From Aequorivita sp. (lineage in GTDB: Bacteria; Bacteroidota; Bacteroidia; Flavobacteriales; Flavobacteriaceae), in assembly GCA_020435825.1 (NCBI GenBank), contig JAGQYY010000001.1, positions 62,702 to 126,701 on the forward strand: a stretch of DNA of 64,000 nt, read 5' to 3'. The notes beneath the pieces were generated by a model that was not told where the DNA came from, ran no database searches, and was given only the letters and a program-made list of their open reading frames with translations. This document shows, in pieces, positions 8,928-17,324 of this stretch; within the stretch, counting starts at the first letter, position 1; each line of letters opens with the position of its first letter. A program made the translations under genes and the position numbers.

Positions 8928-9627
8928 ATAAAAGCGTATGGAGCGCAACCTCAATCATTTTGGAAAAACTGCCCTCGCGTTCGTCCGCAGTTGTAGTTTC
9001 GCCGGTTACCAATGAATCTGAAATGGTCAAAATGGCCAATGCTTTCACATTGAATTTTGCCGCTATGGTATAAAGCCCCGCGGCTTCCATTTCTACACAT
9101 AAAACCCCAAAATCTGCCCACTTTTTATAGTTGTTGAAGTCATCTTCATAAAACTGATCGCTGGAAAGCACATTGCCCGCTTTTATGGGAATGTTTCTTT
9201 CTCTGGCGTAAAGCGCGGCTTTCATAAATAAATCGAAATCGGCAGTGGGCGAGTAGTCGCAGTTTACAAAGCGGGTATTATTAATGCCTGAAGTGGAAGA
9301 GGCTGCCATTGCAATCACAATATCGCGAAGATTTATATCTTTTTGATAGCTTCCAGCGGAACCAACACGAATTAGGTTTTTCACTCCGTAATCATTAATT
9401 AACTCGTGGCAATAAATCAAGGCTGAAGGAATACCCATTCCAGTGCCCTGCACCGAAATTCGCTTTCCTTGAAAAGTGCCGGTATAACCCAACATACCTC
9501 GAACATCGTTATAGCATTTTGCGTTTTCAAGAAAAGTTTCCGCAATCCATTTGGCGCGCATGGGATCACCAGGAAGTAAAACCGATTCTGCAATTTCACC
9601 TGGTTTGGCTTCAATATGTGTACTCAT
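8926..9627 (-). CDS. deoD: Purine nucleoside phosphorylase, DeoD type
   Basis: Cytosolic phosphorolysis of purine (deoxy)nucleosides, 233 residues, normal for the hexameric NP-I family. Visible signatures are [14 protein letters not shown] (phosphate loop), [21 protein letters not shown], the nucleoside site [13 protein letters not shown] and TISDSL with the catalytic Asp. It overlaps the upstream deoC by 17 bp and is the last gene of a trxA-deoC-deoD operon, so deoxynucleoside salvage supplies deoxyribose-1-phosphate to central metabolism. Confidence 0.95.
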   Translation of the reverse strand: MSTHIEAKPGEIAESVLLPGDPMRAKWIAETFLENAKCYNDVRGMLGYTGTFQGKRISVQGTGMGIPSALIYCHELINDYGVKNLIRVGSAGSYQKDINLRDIVIAMAASSTSGINNTRFVNCDYSPTADFDLFMKAALYARERNIPIKAGNVLSSDQFYEDDFNNYKKWADFGVLCVEMEAAGLYTIAAKFNVKALAILTISDSLVTGETTTADEREGSFSKMIEVALHTLL

Positions 9628-10282
9628 CTGTGTCTTTTTTTGTGGTTGTTACGATCTCGATACCTGAAGATGTTCCGATTCTGCTAACTCCCATTTCAAT
9701 ATATTTTTTGGCGGTTGCAGTATCTTTTATTCCGCCAGAGGCTTTTATTTTTAAACTGCTGCCCACTTCTTCGATCATTATTTTTACTACGTGTTCTGTA
9801 GCCCCGCCAGTTCCAAAACCAGTGGAAGTTTTTACATAATTAGCTCCAGCTTTTTTGGCTATTTGGCAGGCTATTTTAATTTCGTCATCGCTTAAATAGC
9901 AGGTTTCGAGAATTACTTTTAAGATTCGACTGCCGATTGCTTCTTTAACGGCTGCAATTTCTTCACGGACGGATTTGTGCAATTTTGCTTTCAGTAAACC
10001 AATGTTCAGCACCATGTCAATTTCATCGGAACCGTCCTTAATGCATTGTTTTGCTTCACAGACTTTGGCATGGCAACTGTTTGCACCTAAAGGAAAACCA
10101 ACTACTGAAGCAACTTTTACATCACTTTTTTTCAATTCATTTGCAGCCAAGAAGACGTAACAACTGTTTATGCAGACCGCATAAAATTTATATTCCTTTG
10201 CTTCATTGCAAAGTTTTATGATGTCTTCTGGAGTAGCAGTGGCTTTTAATTGCGTGTGATCTATGTAACGATTCAGTTCCAT
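9611..10282 (-). CDS. deoC: Deoxyribose-phosphate aldolase
   Basis: Class I aldolase cleaving 2-deoxyribose-5-phosphate to glyceraldehyde-3-phosphate and acetaldehyde; 223 residues. Visible signatures are the opening [21 protein letters not shown], and the Schiff-base Lys in [10 protein letters not shown], followed by KASGGIKD. Its start overlaps the trxA stop by 1 bp and its end overlaps deoD by 17 bp, indicating tight coexpression. Confidence 0.96.
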   Translation of the reverse strand: MELNRYIDHTQLKATATPEDIIKLCNEAKEYKFYAVCINSCYVFLAANELKKSDVKVASVVGFPLGANSCHAKVCEAKQCIKDGSDEIDMVLNIGLLKAKLHKSVREEIAAVKEAIGSRILKVILETCYLSDDEIKIACQIAKKAGANYVKTSTGFGTGGATEHVVKIMIEEVGSSLKIKASGGIKDTATAKKYIEMGVSRIGTSSGIEIVTTTKKDTDEYTY

Positions 10283-10584
10283 TAATTTTTGTGTTGCTTA
10301 ATTATGGAAACCAAGTCGTTTTTCTGAAGAACGCCGCTTTGTCGCCAAAGTTGTTTCCCGTTTTTGAAAAGAATCATTGTTGGCACTCCACGAACTTGAA
10401 ATTGTGCTGCTAAGGGTTGGTTTTTATCAACGTCTATTTTTACGATTTTCACGGCATCGCCCAATTCTTCTTTAACTTGTTTCAGGATTGGTGCTAGCAT
10501 TTTACATGGTCCGCACCAATCGGCGAAAAAATCAACCAGTACGGGTGTTTCGGAATTGATTATGTCTTTGAAGTTGCTTTTCAT
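10282..10584 (-). CDS. trxA: Thioredoxin
   Basis: 100-residue cytoplasmic thioredoxin with active site WCGPC at residues 23-27 (ADWCGPCKMLAP) and the cis-Pro segment RGVPTMILFKNG. No signal peptide. It is first in an operon with deoC and deoD and is translationally coupled to deoC. A periplasmic role is unlikely. The gene name is by family and may not denote the main cellular thioredoxin. Confidence 0.9.
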   Translation of the reverse strand: MKSNFKDIINSETPVLVDFFADWCGPCKMLAPILKQVKEELGDAVKIVKIDVDKNQPLAAQFQVRGVPTMILFKNGKQLWRQSGVLQKNDLVSIIKQHKN

Positions 10585-10644
10585 ATTGTCGGTTGTCTGT
10601 TGATGGTTAATGGTCGTTGGTTGTCTGCACTTTCCTTTTTTAAA

Positions 10645-11514
10645 TTAACTAATCAACGGGTTCTTTTTGTATTTTCTTAAAACAGGCATCAGCATTTCCA
10701 GTGGAATTTTGATGGAATAGGATCCTGTATAGGATGGACAGATCACGCAGTCGTCAAAATAGAACTCCACCGCATCGTCATTTATAACAAAATTGTTTTT
10801 AGCAGTGAAGAAATCATCTTCGGAAATGGCCCAGCAGTCATAGTACATTTCACCCAAATTGATTTTTTCTTTTAAAATGGTGTTCAAAATGTCGCGGAGC
10901 TCTCCTTCGGAACCATTATTAAAAAAATCTTCGTAGTTCATAAATACAGCCCGTTCCATGTCAAAGTTTAAGCAATTGAAGGTATATGCTGCGTGGGCTG
11001 CGCCCGTGTAATGGTTTTCTTTATAAAAAAGTACGCTAATAAGTCTGTCATTAAGGTTGTAGATTTTATAATCTACCATTCGCAGTTCGCTCTGTTTTGG
11101 AATCCCCAGAGAATCACACAGGCGTTTTTCTTCCAAAATTTGTTTTTCTATGCTTTTGGCATCAACATAGTGCTTGCTTATGTATTCGTTGAAGTTTTCA
11201 AATTGGGGCTTAATTTTTTCGTTTAGGTATGGATATTTAAAGTCGAGTGTGTACAAATCGCTTTCCTTTAAAAATGATTTTGAGATTAGCAGCTTTTCAA
11301 GCTCGTCCTTTGCATCCTTTTTCTCAAGCAGTTCCTTTCGCTTTATGATTAGGGTTTGTTGCTGCGTTTCCAGATGTTTATCAGAGACCCTTAGCGAATC
11401 AACAATCTCTTCTTGGGTATTGATAGGGAAAGAAGTATCGGTCTCTTCCTTTTTGGGTTCGTTTTTACAGGATATTAATGTAAAAAAAAGCAATATGGGA
11501 AGAAATAATTTCAT
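10645..11514 (-). CDS. DUF4163/DUF3298-type lipoprotein (RsiV-like fold)
   Basis: 289-residue lipoprotein with signal peptide and lipobox LISC, Cys16 as the predicted lipidated residue. An acidic, helical spacer with coiled-coil potential follows to about residue 95. The C-terminal half resembles DUF4163 then DUF3298 (LFYKENHYTGAAHAAYTF, then a YEDFF motif before GELRDIL). The family includes the extracytoplasmic part of RsiV, a lysozyme-sensing anti-sigma factor, but there is no cytoplasmic anti-sigma segment here. Function unknown. Confidence 0.7.
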   Translation of the reverse strand: MKLFLPILLFFTLISCKNEPKKEETDTSFPINTQEEIVDSLRVSDKHLETQQQTLIIKRKELLEKKDAKDELEKLLISKSFLKESDLYTLDFKYPYLNEKIKPQFENFNEYISKHYVDAKSIEKQILEEKRLCDSLGIPKQSELRMVDYKIYNLNDRLISVLFYKENHYTGAAHAAYTFNCLNFDMERAVFMNYEDFFNNGSEGELRDILNTILKEKINLGEMYYDCWAISEDDFFTAKNNFVINDDAVEFYFDDCVICPSYTGSYSIKIPLEMLMPVLRKYKKNPLIS

Positions 11515-11591
11515 TTTTTCTTTTTTGGTTTTATGATATAAAAATAGCGAAAGAGTGATGGTGAAAAAAATGAAAGGTTAATTATGTTCCA

Positions 11592-11996
11592 TTAATTATC
11601 CAAAAGCATTTTCAGTTTTGCAAGCATAACCACTTCACTTTTGTTTTTTCCCGCAAAGGAACCTGCAATGGCGTTAGCAGTCTTCCATATCAGGTCTTTT
11701 CTTTCTTTGGTGAAAAGCTTGGGATTTTCTTTTTTATAATCTGCAAAACTCTCAAAACAATCACTTGCGTCAAGTTGCTCATAATCAAACCAATCAAAAA
11801 CCACTTCTATTTGGTATGCGGCATCTGTATGGAAGGGATCTTCATAATCATCCAGATTTTTCCATTGTTCTGCAACAATGTTTTTCAAGGCGTTATATTC
11901 TTCCTTCCGCACAACTTTATCCGCCGCGGCAATGGCATAAAAAAGCTCCCCCATTTTTTGATAAAACAGAAGTTGAGGTTTATCAACGGTTCCCAT
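11592..11996 (-). CDS. TerB-like hypothetical protein
   Basis: 134-residue soluble, all-helical, acidic protein. The segment YQKMGELFYAIAAADKVVRK and the late TANAIAGSFAGKNKSE resemble TerB/DjlA-like domains, which often bind metal through acidic residues. Called from pattern only. The gene has an Fnr-like operator and -7 box on its strand at 12027-12070, at the same fixed spacing as the respiratory genes, which suggests a low-oxygen or stress role. Confidence 0.55.
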   Translation of the reverse strand: MGTVDKPQLLFYQKMGELFYAIAAADKVVRKEEYNALKNIVAEQWKNLDDYEDPFHTDAAYQIEVVFDWFDYEQLDASDCFESFADYKKENPKLFTKERKDLIWKTANAIAGSFAGKNKSEVVMLAKLKMLLDN

Positions 11997-12026
11997 AATG
12001 CGATACTTTAATGATTCTTAAGAATG

Positions 12027-12070
12027 TAAAACTAAATAGTTTTTGGATGAAATTTTATGATAAAAATCAG
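12027..12070 (-). promoter_or_regulatory. Fnr-like operator plus -7 box for the TerB-like gene
   Basis: On the reverse strand: CTGATTTTTATCAT (12070-12057), 22 bp, then TAGTTTTA (12034-12027), one mismatch to TAnnTTTG. The dyad sits between this gene and the divergent FixL-like kinase gene. In the forward direction the nearest -7-like box (TTACTTTTG, ending 12102) is two bases out of register, so kinase autoregulation is possible but less well supported. Confidence 0.6.
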
Positions 12071-12106
12071 TTCACAAAAACTGTTTAAAATCCTTACTTT
12101 TGGGGA

Positions 12107-13342
12107 ATGAAGGTTTTTGAGGAAAAAAGGGGAAATATTTTTAGGATTCTTTCTGAAGCTATATCGGAAGGCATTGTCATTGTTAATGAAAAGCAGGAAA
12201 TTGTTACTTCAAATGAAGCCGCCGATCGTATGTTTGGTTATAATGCCAAGGAGCTTTTGGGAGAAAACATAAACCTGCTGATTCCGAGAGAATATAGGCA
12301 CAGCCATACCGAGCAGGTTGAGGAATATTTGGAAAAAAGTGGTCCGCGCCAAATGGGCCACGGTCGCGATCTTTATGGCCAACGCAAGGACGGCAGCGTT
12401 TTTCCTGTGGAGGCAGGGTTAAATCCTTTTGAAATTTATGGGAGTAAATATGTAATGGCACTTGTTACGGATATTTCAGTCCGTAAAACCCAAGAAAAAG
12501 AAATTATAGAACTCAACTTGTATTTGGAGCAAAAAGTTGAAGCGCGCACCAAGGAGCTCAAACAAACAATCAATGAGCTAAAAGAAGAAGTTTCAAAACG
12601 TAAGGAAGCGGAGCACAAAATAATGGAATCGCTTCGAAAGGAACGGGAACTTAATGAATTGAAAACAAAATTTCTATCGCTGGTTTCCCATGAGTTTAAA
12701 ACTCCCTTAAGCGGTATTCTTACCTCAGCTATGCTTACTGGTAAATATACAGAGACGGAACAACAGGACAAGCGAGAAAAGCATTTGAAAACCATTCAAA
12801 GCAAAGTTAAATACCTGAATAATATTTTGAATGATTTCCTTTCCATTGAGCGTTTGGAGTCCGGTAAGGCCACTTATAAATTTGACACTTTTCCACTTAG
12901 CAAAATAGTGAATGAGGTAATTTATAATGCAAATATGCTGTTGAAAGAAGGCCAGCGCATAAATTATCCACAAAACATAGACGATATCTCTTTAAATTTT
13001 GACGAGAAAATACTTGAATTGTCGCTTACCAACCTTATTAACAACGCCATAAAATATTCCCCGGAACACACTATTATTGACGTGGTTGTGGTTCCAAGTA
13101 AGGATTTCCTTACCATAAAAATTATAGATGAAGGAATGGGCGTTCCGCAAAAGGAACAGAAATATATTTTTAACAGATATTTCCGTGCTGAAAACGCGCT
13201 ATTGGACCAAGGCACTGGCATTGGTCTCAATATCGTGAAAAGCCATTTGGAAAATCTAGGTGGTACAATTACCTTTGAAAGTAAAGAAGGCAAAGGCAGC
13301 ACGTTTATAATTTCTTTTCCTATAAAAAACAATACTGATTAA
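12107..13342 (+). CDS. Cytoplasmic PAS sensor histidine kinase, FixL-like
   Basis: 411-residue soluble kinase without membrane segments. One PAS domain (about 13-125) is followed by a coiled coil (130-185), HisKA with phosphoacceptor His195 in VSHEFKTPL, and a HATPase domain with an N box (LINNAIKYSP) and the G box GTGIGLNIV. The PAS resembles FixL: NLLIPREYRHSHTEQ matches the F-helix region with His67 at the heme ligand position. GHGRDLYGQRKDG places Arg87 exactly 20 residues later, as His200 and Arg220 do in Bradyrhizobium FixL. I infer a heme oxygen (or NO) sensor; FixL-related PAS domains without heme exist. It is followed 1 bp later by its partner regulator. Confidence 0.85.
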   Translation: MKVFEEKRGNIFRILSEAISEGIVIVNEKQEIVTSNEAADRMFGYNAKELLGENINLLIPREYRHSHTEQVEEYLEKSGPRQMGHGRDLYGQRKDGSVFPVEAGLNPFEIYGSKYVMALVTDISVRKTQEKEIIELNLYLEQKVEARTKELKQTINELKEEVSKRKEAEHKIMESLRKERELNELKTKFLSLVSHEFKTPLSGILTSAMLTGKYTETEQQDKREKHLKTIQSKVKYLNNILNDFLSIERLESGKATYKFDTFPLSKIVNEVIYNANMLLKEGQRINYPQNIDDISLNFDEKILELSLTNLINNAIKYSPEHTIIDVVVVPSKDFLTIKIIDEGMGVPQKEQKYIFNRYFRAENALLDQGTGIGLNIVKSHLENLGGTITFESKEGKGSTFIISFPIKNNTD

Positions 13343-13343
13343 G

Positions 13344-14396
13344 ATGAAGACAATACTTCTTATTGAAGACGATACCGCATTAAGAGAAAACACTGCTGAA
13401 CTTTTAGAGCTTTCAGGTTATATGGTTTTTACGGCACCAAACGGTAAAATTGGTATTGAAAAGGCGAGAAGTAAAAACCCAAATATCATAATTTGTGATA
13501 TAATGATGCCAGAAATTGACGGCTATGGCGTGCTTGAAAAAGTGGCTTCAGAAGAAGAAACAAAGCATATCCCTTTCATTTTTCTTTCAGCAAAAACGGA
13601 ACATAAAGAAATACGCAAAGGCATGGATATGGGGGCAGATGATTATTTGACCAAACCCTTTGACGAGCAGGAATTGCTGAGTGCCGTGGAGAGCCGTTTG
13701 GCCAAAGCGAACATTTTGGCTATGCGTGACAACAATAAAGAAGCGAAGGGCAGTGAAGGTGATGAAAATCCTCAAAACCTGAACCAGTTGAAAAACTTTT
13801 TTTGCGATGAAGGCGAAATAAATAACTATAAAAAAGGAGAAACAATTTATCGAAGGGGCGACCACTCCAACAGTATGTTTCTAATTTTAAAAGGTGTTGT
13901 GAAAACGCACACTATGGACGCTAATGCCAAAGAACTCATTACCGGTCTTTACAAAGCTGATGACTTTTTGGGCTTCACTTCTTTTGACGATAATATTCCT
14001 TATGATGAAACAGCCACGGCTGTAGAAGATATAGAACTTGTGGGCATTTCAAAAACCTATGTGAAGGATATTCTGAAAAAAAGCCAAGATGTTTCCTTGG
14101 AATTGATGAACCTTTTGTCTGACAACCTCTCTGAAATAAAGCAGCAATTGGTAAAAATGGCCTACAGTTCAGTTCGGAAAAAAACCGCCAGCACCATTCT
14201 TCAGTTTGTGGAGATTATGAATAAAAAACCTGAAGCGCCTCTTCGAATTTCACGAAATGACCTTGCCACAACCGCCGGAATTGCTACCGAAAGCCTTATA
14301 AGAACACTTTCAGACTTCAAGAAAGATGGCATCATAGAAATTGAAGGCCGCGACATTCGCATTATAGATTTGGAAAGCCTACGCGACATAGATTAA
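13344..14396 (+). CDS. Response regulator fused to Crp/Fnr-family transcription factor
   Basis: 350 residues. The receiver domain (1-120) has acidic pocket E8/D9, phosphoacceptor Asp52 (CDIMMPEIDG), Ser82 and Lys104 (LTKPF). A linker (125-145) leads to a cyclic-nucleotide-like beta-roll (150-235), a long dimer helix (240-275) and a winged HTH (about 290-345). The recognition helix ATESLIRTLSDF keeps Glu316 and Arg320, the E-x3-R pair that reads TGA in Crp and Fnr. Fnr's serine before that Arg is Ile319 here. Only two Cys (51, 154) are present, so no Fnr-type iron-sulfur cluster is expected, and the cAMP-pocket residues are not evident. Activation is therefore probably by phosphorylation from the adjacent kinase: FixJ plus FixK in one chain. 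Confidence 0.88.
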   Translation: MKTILLIEDDTALRENTAELLELSGYMVFTAPNGKIGIEKARSKNPNIIICDIMMPEIDGYGVLEKVASEEETKHIPFIFLSAKTEHKEIRKGMDMGADDYLTKPFDEQELLSAVESRLAKANILAMRDNNKEAKGSEGDENPQNLNQLKNFFCDEGEINNYKKGETIYRRGDHSNSMFLILKGVVKTHTMDANAKELITGLYKADDFLGFTSFDDNIPYDETATAVEDIELVGISKTYVKDILKKSQDVSLELMNLLSDNLSEIKQQLVKMAYSSVRKKTASTILQFVEIMNKKPEAPLRISRNDLATTAGIATESLIRTLSDFKKDGIIEIEGRDIRIIDLESLRDID

Positions 14397-14426
14397 TATG
14401 TCCAATCAATTCAATTTTTCTTAAAG

Positions 14427-14470
14427 CTGATTTTTATCATTTTCTAGCCCGATCAATAAAGATAGATTTG
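14427..14470 (+). promoter_or_regulatory. Fnr-like operator plus -7 box for USP2
   Basis: CTGATTTTTATCAT (14427-14440), 22 bp, perfect -7 box TAGATTTG (14463-14470). The dyad is identical to that of the TerB-like gene read on its own strand. The USP2 ATG is 20 bases after the box. Confidence 0.78.
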
Positions 14471-14489
14471 TCGGCAAGTCTATGATACC

Positions 14490-15326
14490 ATGAAGAATAT
14501 ATTGATTCCGACGGATTTTTCTGAAAATTCACGCAATGCCATTAAATATGCATTGGAATACTTTTCCGATGTTGCCGTGAATTTTTATATCCTTCATGTT
14601 TCAAATAAAAATCTTAATCTTATAGAAGAACCGGAAAATATTTCAGATTTCAGTTCTGAAATGCAAACAGTTCAAAGTACTTCCGTTTTATTGAAAGAAG
14701 AGATTAGGGTTTGTCAGCAGCTTTCTAAAAACCAAGCCCATGTATTCTTTCCGCTTCATGAAAACCTAAACTTGGTGGAGGCCATCAGAAATCAGGTGAA
14801 TGAAAAGGAAATTGATTATATTTTGATGGGTACTAGAGGAACTTCCAAAATAAACAGGAGTGAAATGGGAAGCAATACCTGTGATGTGATCACTAAGGTA
14901 AAATGTCCCATACTTGTTATTCCCGAACACGCAAAATTCAGCGGTATTAAAAACATAGCTTTTTTAACGGATTACAACTGCATCTATCGCAACAAGGTAA
15001 TCAGCGCACTTTCCGATACTCTGGATACGCATCAGTCACCACTTCGGGTGCTTCACATAAGGGCTCAAAATATGGGTCTAACTGCTTCACAAACAGATAA
15101 CAAAGGGTTTTTGCATTACTTTTTCAAGGAAAAAAAACACAGCTTCCATTTTGTGGAAAACAAAGACTTGGAAATTGGTATTCAGGATTTTGTAGAAACT
15201 TGGGAAATAAGCCTAGTTGCTGTTGTGGCCAAAAATTTGAATTTTATTCAAAGGTTGCTGTTGCGCCCTACGGTAAAATCTGTAAGTTATACGGCTGATG
15301 TGCCTTTTTTGGTACTCCATGAGTAA
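14490..15326 (+). CDS. Universal stress protein, two UspA domains (USP2)
   Basis: 278 residues, first of five consecutive USP genes. The N-terminal domain starts MKNILIPTDFSENSRNAI and carries the nucleotide loop MGTRGTSKINRSEMGSNTCD. The C-terminal half keeps the fold (starting IKNIAFLTDYN) but has lost the glycine-rich loop, so probably only one ATP site remains. It ends in the motif VPFLVLHE. It has its own Fnr-like promoter and follows the FixL-like/REC-Crp pair directly. Confidence 0.9.
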   Translation: MKNILIPTDFSENSRNAIKYALEYFSDVAVNFYILHVSNKNLNLIEEPENISDFSSEMQTVQSTSVLLKEEIRVCQQLSKNQAHVFFPLHENLNLVEAIRNQVNEKEIDYILMGTRGTSKINRSEMGSNTCDVITKVKCPILVIPEHAKFSGIKNIAFLTDYNCIYRNKVISALSDTLDTHQSPLRVLHIRAQNMGLTASQTDNKGFLHYFFKEKKHSFHFVENKDLEIGIQDFVETWEISLVAVVAKNLNFIQRLLLRPTVKSVSYTADVPFLVLHE

Positions 15327-15528
15327 TTTGAAATACCAAATGCCAAGTTATTCTCCTCACCCAATAGGATAATCCTCATAAAAATCCATAAAAGCCGTAA
15401 CTGTAACCAGCATTAAAGAGGTTATAGTAGATAACCAAGAGTGGATAGTTTCACAACTTTTTTTGATTCAAATTACAAAACAAAAAGCACTATAATCCGT
15501 AACTATTCTTTAAAAATCAAGTATTTGG
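15327..15528. other. Intergenic spacer in the USP array
   Basis: About 200 bases with no open frame of interest. It contains a small hairpin GGTTAT-AGTAG-ATAACC (15420-15436) without a T tract and two copies of CCGTAACT (about 15395 and 15497). It ends at the operator of USP3. Confidence 0.4.
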
Positions 15529-15572
15529 CTGATATTTATCATATTATTTCCAACTGACAATTATTATATTTA
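15529..15572 (+). promoter_or_regulatory. Fnr-like operator plus -7 box for USP3-USP6
   Basis: CTGATATTTATCAT (15529-15542), 22 bp, TATATTTA (15565-15572), one mismatch to TAnnTTTG. It probably drives USP3 to USP6, whose gaps are short (11-43 bp), and perhaps the two genes beyond. Confidence 0.72.
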
Positions 15573-15600
15573 CGTATTGGATTTTATAAACTGAAAAGCT

Positions 15601-16446
15601 ATGCGAAAGATACTCATCCCAACCGATTTCTCTGAAAATTCAATGAACGCGGTGAAGTATGCCACAGAACTTTTTAAATATGAACGTTCTGAAATTTATT
15701 TACTTCACGCCTTTTCCGATTCGGTTTATGAAGATAAGGCGCGTTTGGCCGATGCAGTTTTTGAGGAATTACAGCAAAAGGCACTTCAAAAAGCAAAGGA
15801 TGATCTAGAGGAAATGCGGAAACAAATTCTCAGTTTTTCTCCAAATCCAAAACATAACTTACACACCATTGCAGAATTTGGTCTGTTGGTGGATTCGGTA
15901 AACGATTGGGTAGAAAAAGAAAATATAGATGCAGTAGTTATGGGAACAAAAGGCGAAACTGCCGATAAAAAAATAACTTTCGGCAGCAATACGCTTCAGG
16001 TAATAAAATATGTGAAATGCCCTGTGCTCGCTATTCCGGCTGTTTATGGAGACGTGCACCCGAAAAATCTGCTGTTCCCGACCGATTATCAATTGCCGTA
16101 CAAACGCCGTGAATTGAAACTGGTGAGCAGCATAGCGAAATGTTTTGTTTCGAAAATGGATTTACTTTACGTTTCAAAATTTCCGTCACTCTCATTGCGG
16201 CAGCAGGACAACAAAAAATTTTTGGAAGCCTCTTTCTGTGACAATCAAATCAATTTTCATCAAGTTTCAGGAACAAACGTTACTAAAGCAATCAATAGTT
16301 TCATTATTGAAAACCCTATAGATATGCTGGTCATGGTAAATACGCGACATTCCTATCTAGAAAAAATACTCTACCGGTCTACTATTGAAAAAATAGGCCT
16401 CAAAATAGATATTCCTTTTTTAGTGCTCCAAAATCTACCGAGATAA
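15601..16446 (+). CDS. Universal stress protein, two UspA domains (USP3)
   Basis: 281 residues. N-terminal UspA domain MRKILIPTDFSENSMNAV with nucleotide loop MGTKGETADKKITFGSNTLQ; the C-terminal domain (from NLLFPTDYQLPYKRRE) lacks the loop. It resembles USP5 and USP6 in the second half, consistent with local duplication. First gene of a four-USP run. Confidence 0.9.
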   Translation: MRKILIPTDFSENSMNAVKYATELFKYERSEIYLLHAFSDSVYEDKARLADAVFEELQQKALQKAKDDLEEMRKQILSFSPNPKHNLHTIAEFGLLVDSVNDWVEKENIDAVVMGTKGETADKKITFGSNTLQVIKYVKCPVLAIPAVYGDVHPKNLLFPTDYQLPYKRRELKLVSSIAKCFVSKMDLLYVSKFPSLSLRQQDNKKFLEASFCDNQINFHQVSGTNVTKAINSFIIENPIDMLVMVNTRHSYLEKILYRSTIEKIGLKIDIPFLVLQNLPR

Positions 16447-16464
16447 ATCTTAAAAATATTGAAA

Positions 16465-17313
16465 ATGAAAAAAATTCTTGTTCCAACCGATTTCTCAAAA
16501 AATGCATACGCAGCCTTGTTTTATGTTACAAAACTATTTAGCGATGAAGCGCTGCAAATAACCATTCTCCATTCCTTTGGGGAAGAAGTGGGTAAGCTGA
16601 CGAGCCGTGTGGATATTGGCCGTTCTGAAAATATAATTGAAAAATTGTACCGACAATCTGACGAAGACGGCAAGCAATTGGTACATAAAATAAAACTGGA
16701 TTCTTCTAAGGTAAACCATACATTTGAAGTCATTTCCACCCCCGCAACCTTATCAAAAACAATCAATAAACTGGTTTCTACCGAAGGGATAGACCTCGTG
16801 GTAATGGGCAGCAAGGGCCGCACAGGTGCCGAAGATGTGCTGGTGGGAAGTACAACGGTGAAAATAACCAAATCTTTGGAAGGCTGTCCGTTGCTAATCG
16901 TTCCAAGGGAAGTTGATTTTGTTGTTCCCACGAACATAGCTTTCGCAACAGATTATAATGATTTTTATAAACTTTCAAAATTGAGGCCGATCGTTCGTTT
17001 GGTACGACAGTACAATTCAAAAATACATTTGGTACATGTAGGCAGTGAAAATGAATTGGATGCCAAACAACAACAAAACTTGGAGAAATACCGGAATGAC
17101 CTTACTGAATATAGCACAGAATTTCATTTCATTGAAAAAAAGGAGAGTATTTCGAAAACGCTCCACAACTTTACTGATGCCAATAAGATGGACTTACTGT
17201 CCTTGGTGTACCACAAGCATGCTTTTTTAAAGCAACTCTTCCGTGAGCCAGTAGTTAGCAGGGTAGGGAAGCACACTCATACACCTACTTTGGTAATTCC
17301 TATTAAAAACTAA
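16465..17313 (+). CDS. Universal stress protein, two UspA domains (USP4)
   Basis: 282 residues from the ATG at 16465; an in-frame TTG two codons earlier is possible. The first domain MKKILVPTDFSKNAYAAL has loop MGSKGRTGAEDVLVGSTTVK, the best preserved glycine loop of the array. The second domain (from NIAFATDYNDFYKLSK) is degraded at the loop. It lies 18 bp after USP3 and 11 bp before USP5. Confidence 0.88.
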   Translation: MKKILVPTDFSKNAYAALFYVTKLFSDEALQITILHSFGEEVGKLTSRVDIGRSENIIEKLYRQSDEDGKQLVHKIKLDSSKVNHTFEVISTPATLSKTINKLVSTEGIDLVVMGSKGRTGAEDVLVGSTTVKITKSLEGCPLLIVPREVDFVVPTNIAFATDYNDFYKLSKLRPIVRLVRQYNSKIHLVHVGSENELDAKQQQNLEKYRNDLTEYSTEFHFIEKKESISKTLHNFTDANKMDLLSLVYHKHAFLKQLFREPVVSRVGKHTHTPTLVIPIKN

Positions 17314-17324
17314 AATTTCAAAAA

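Noticed and set aside
12057..12102. Use of the 12057-12070 dyad by the forward FixL-like kinase gene
   Set aside because: The forward box TTACTTTTG is two bases out of register and the ATG follows within five bases, so only the reverse TerB-like promoter is called; autoregulation remains possible.
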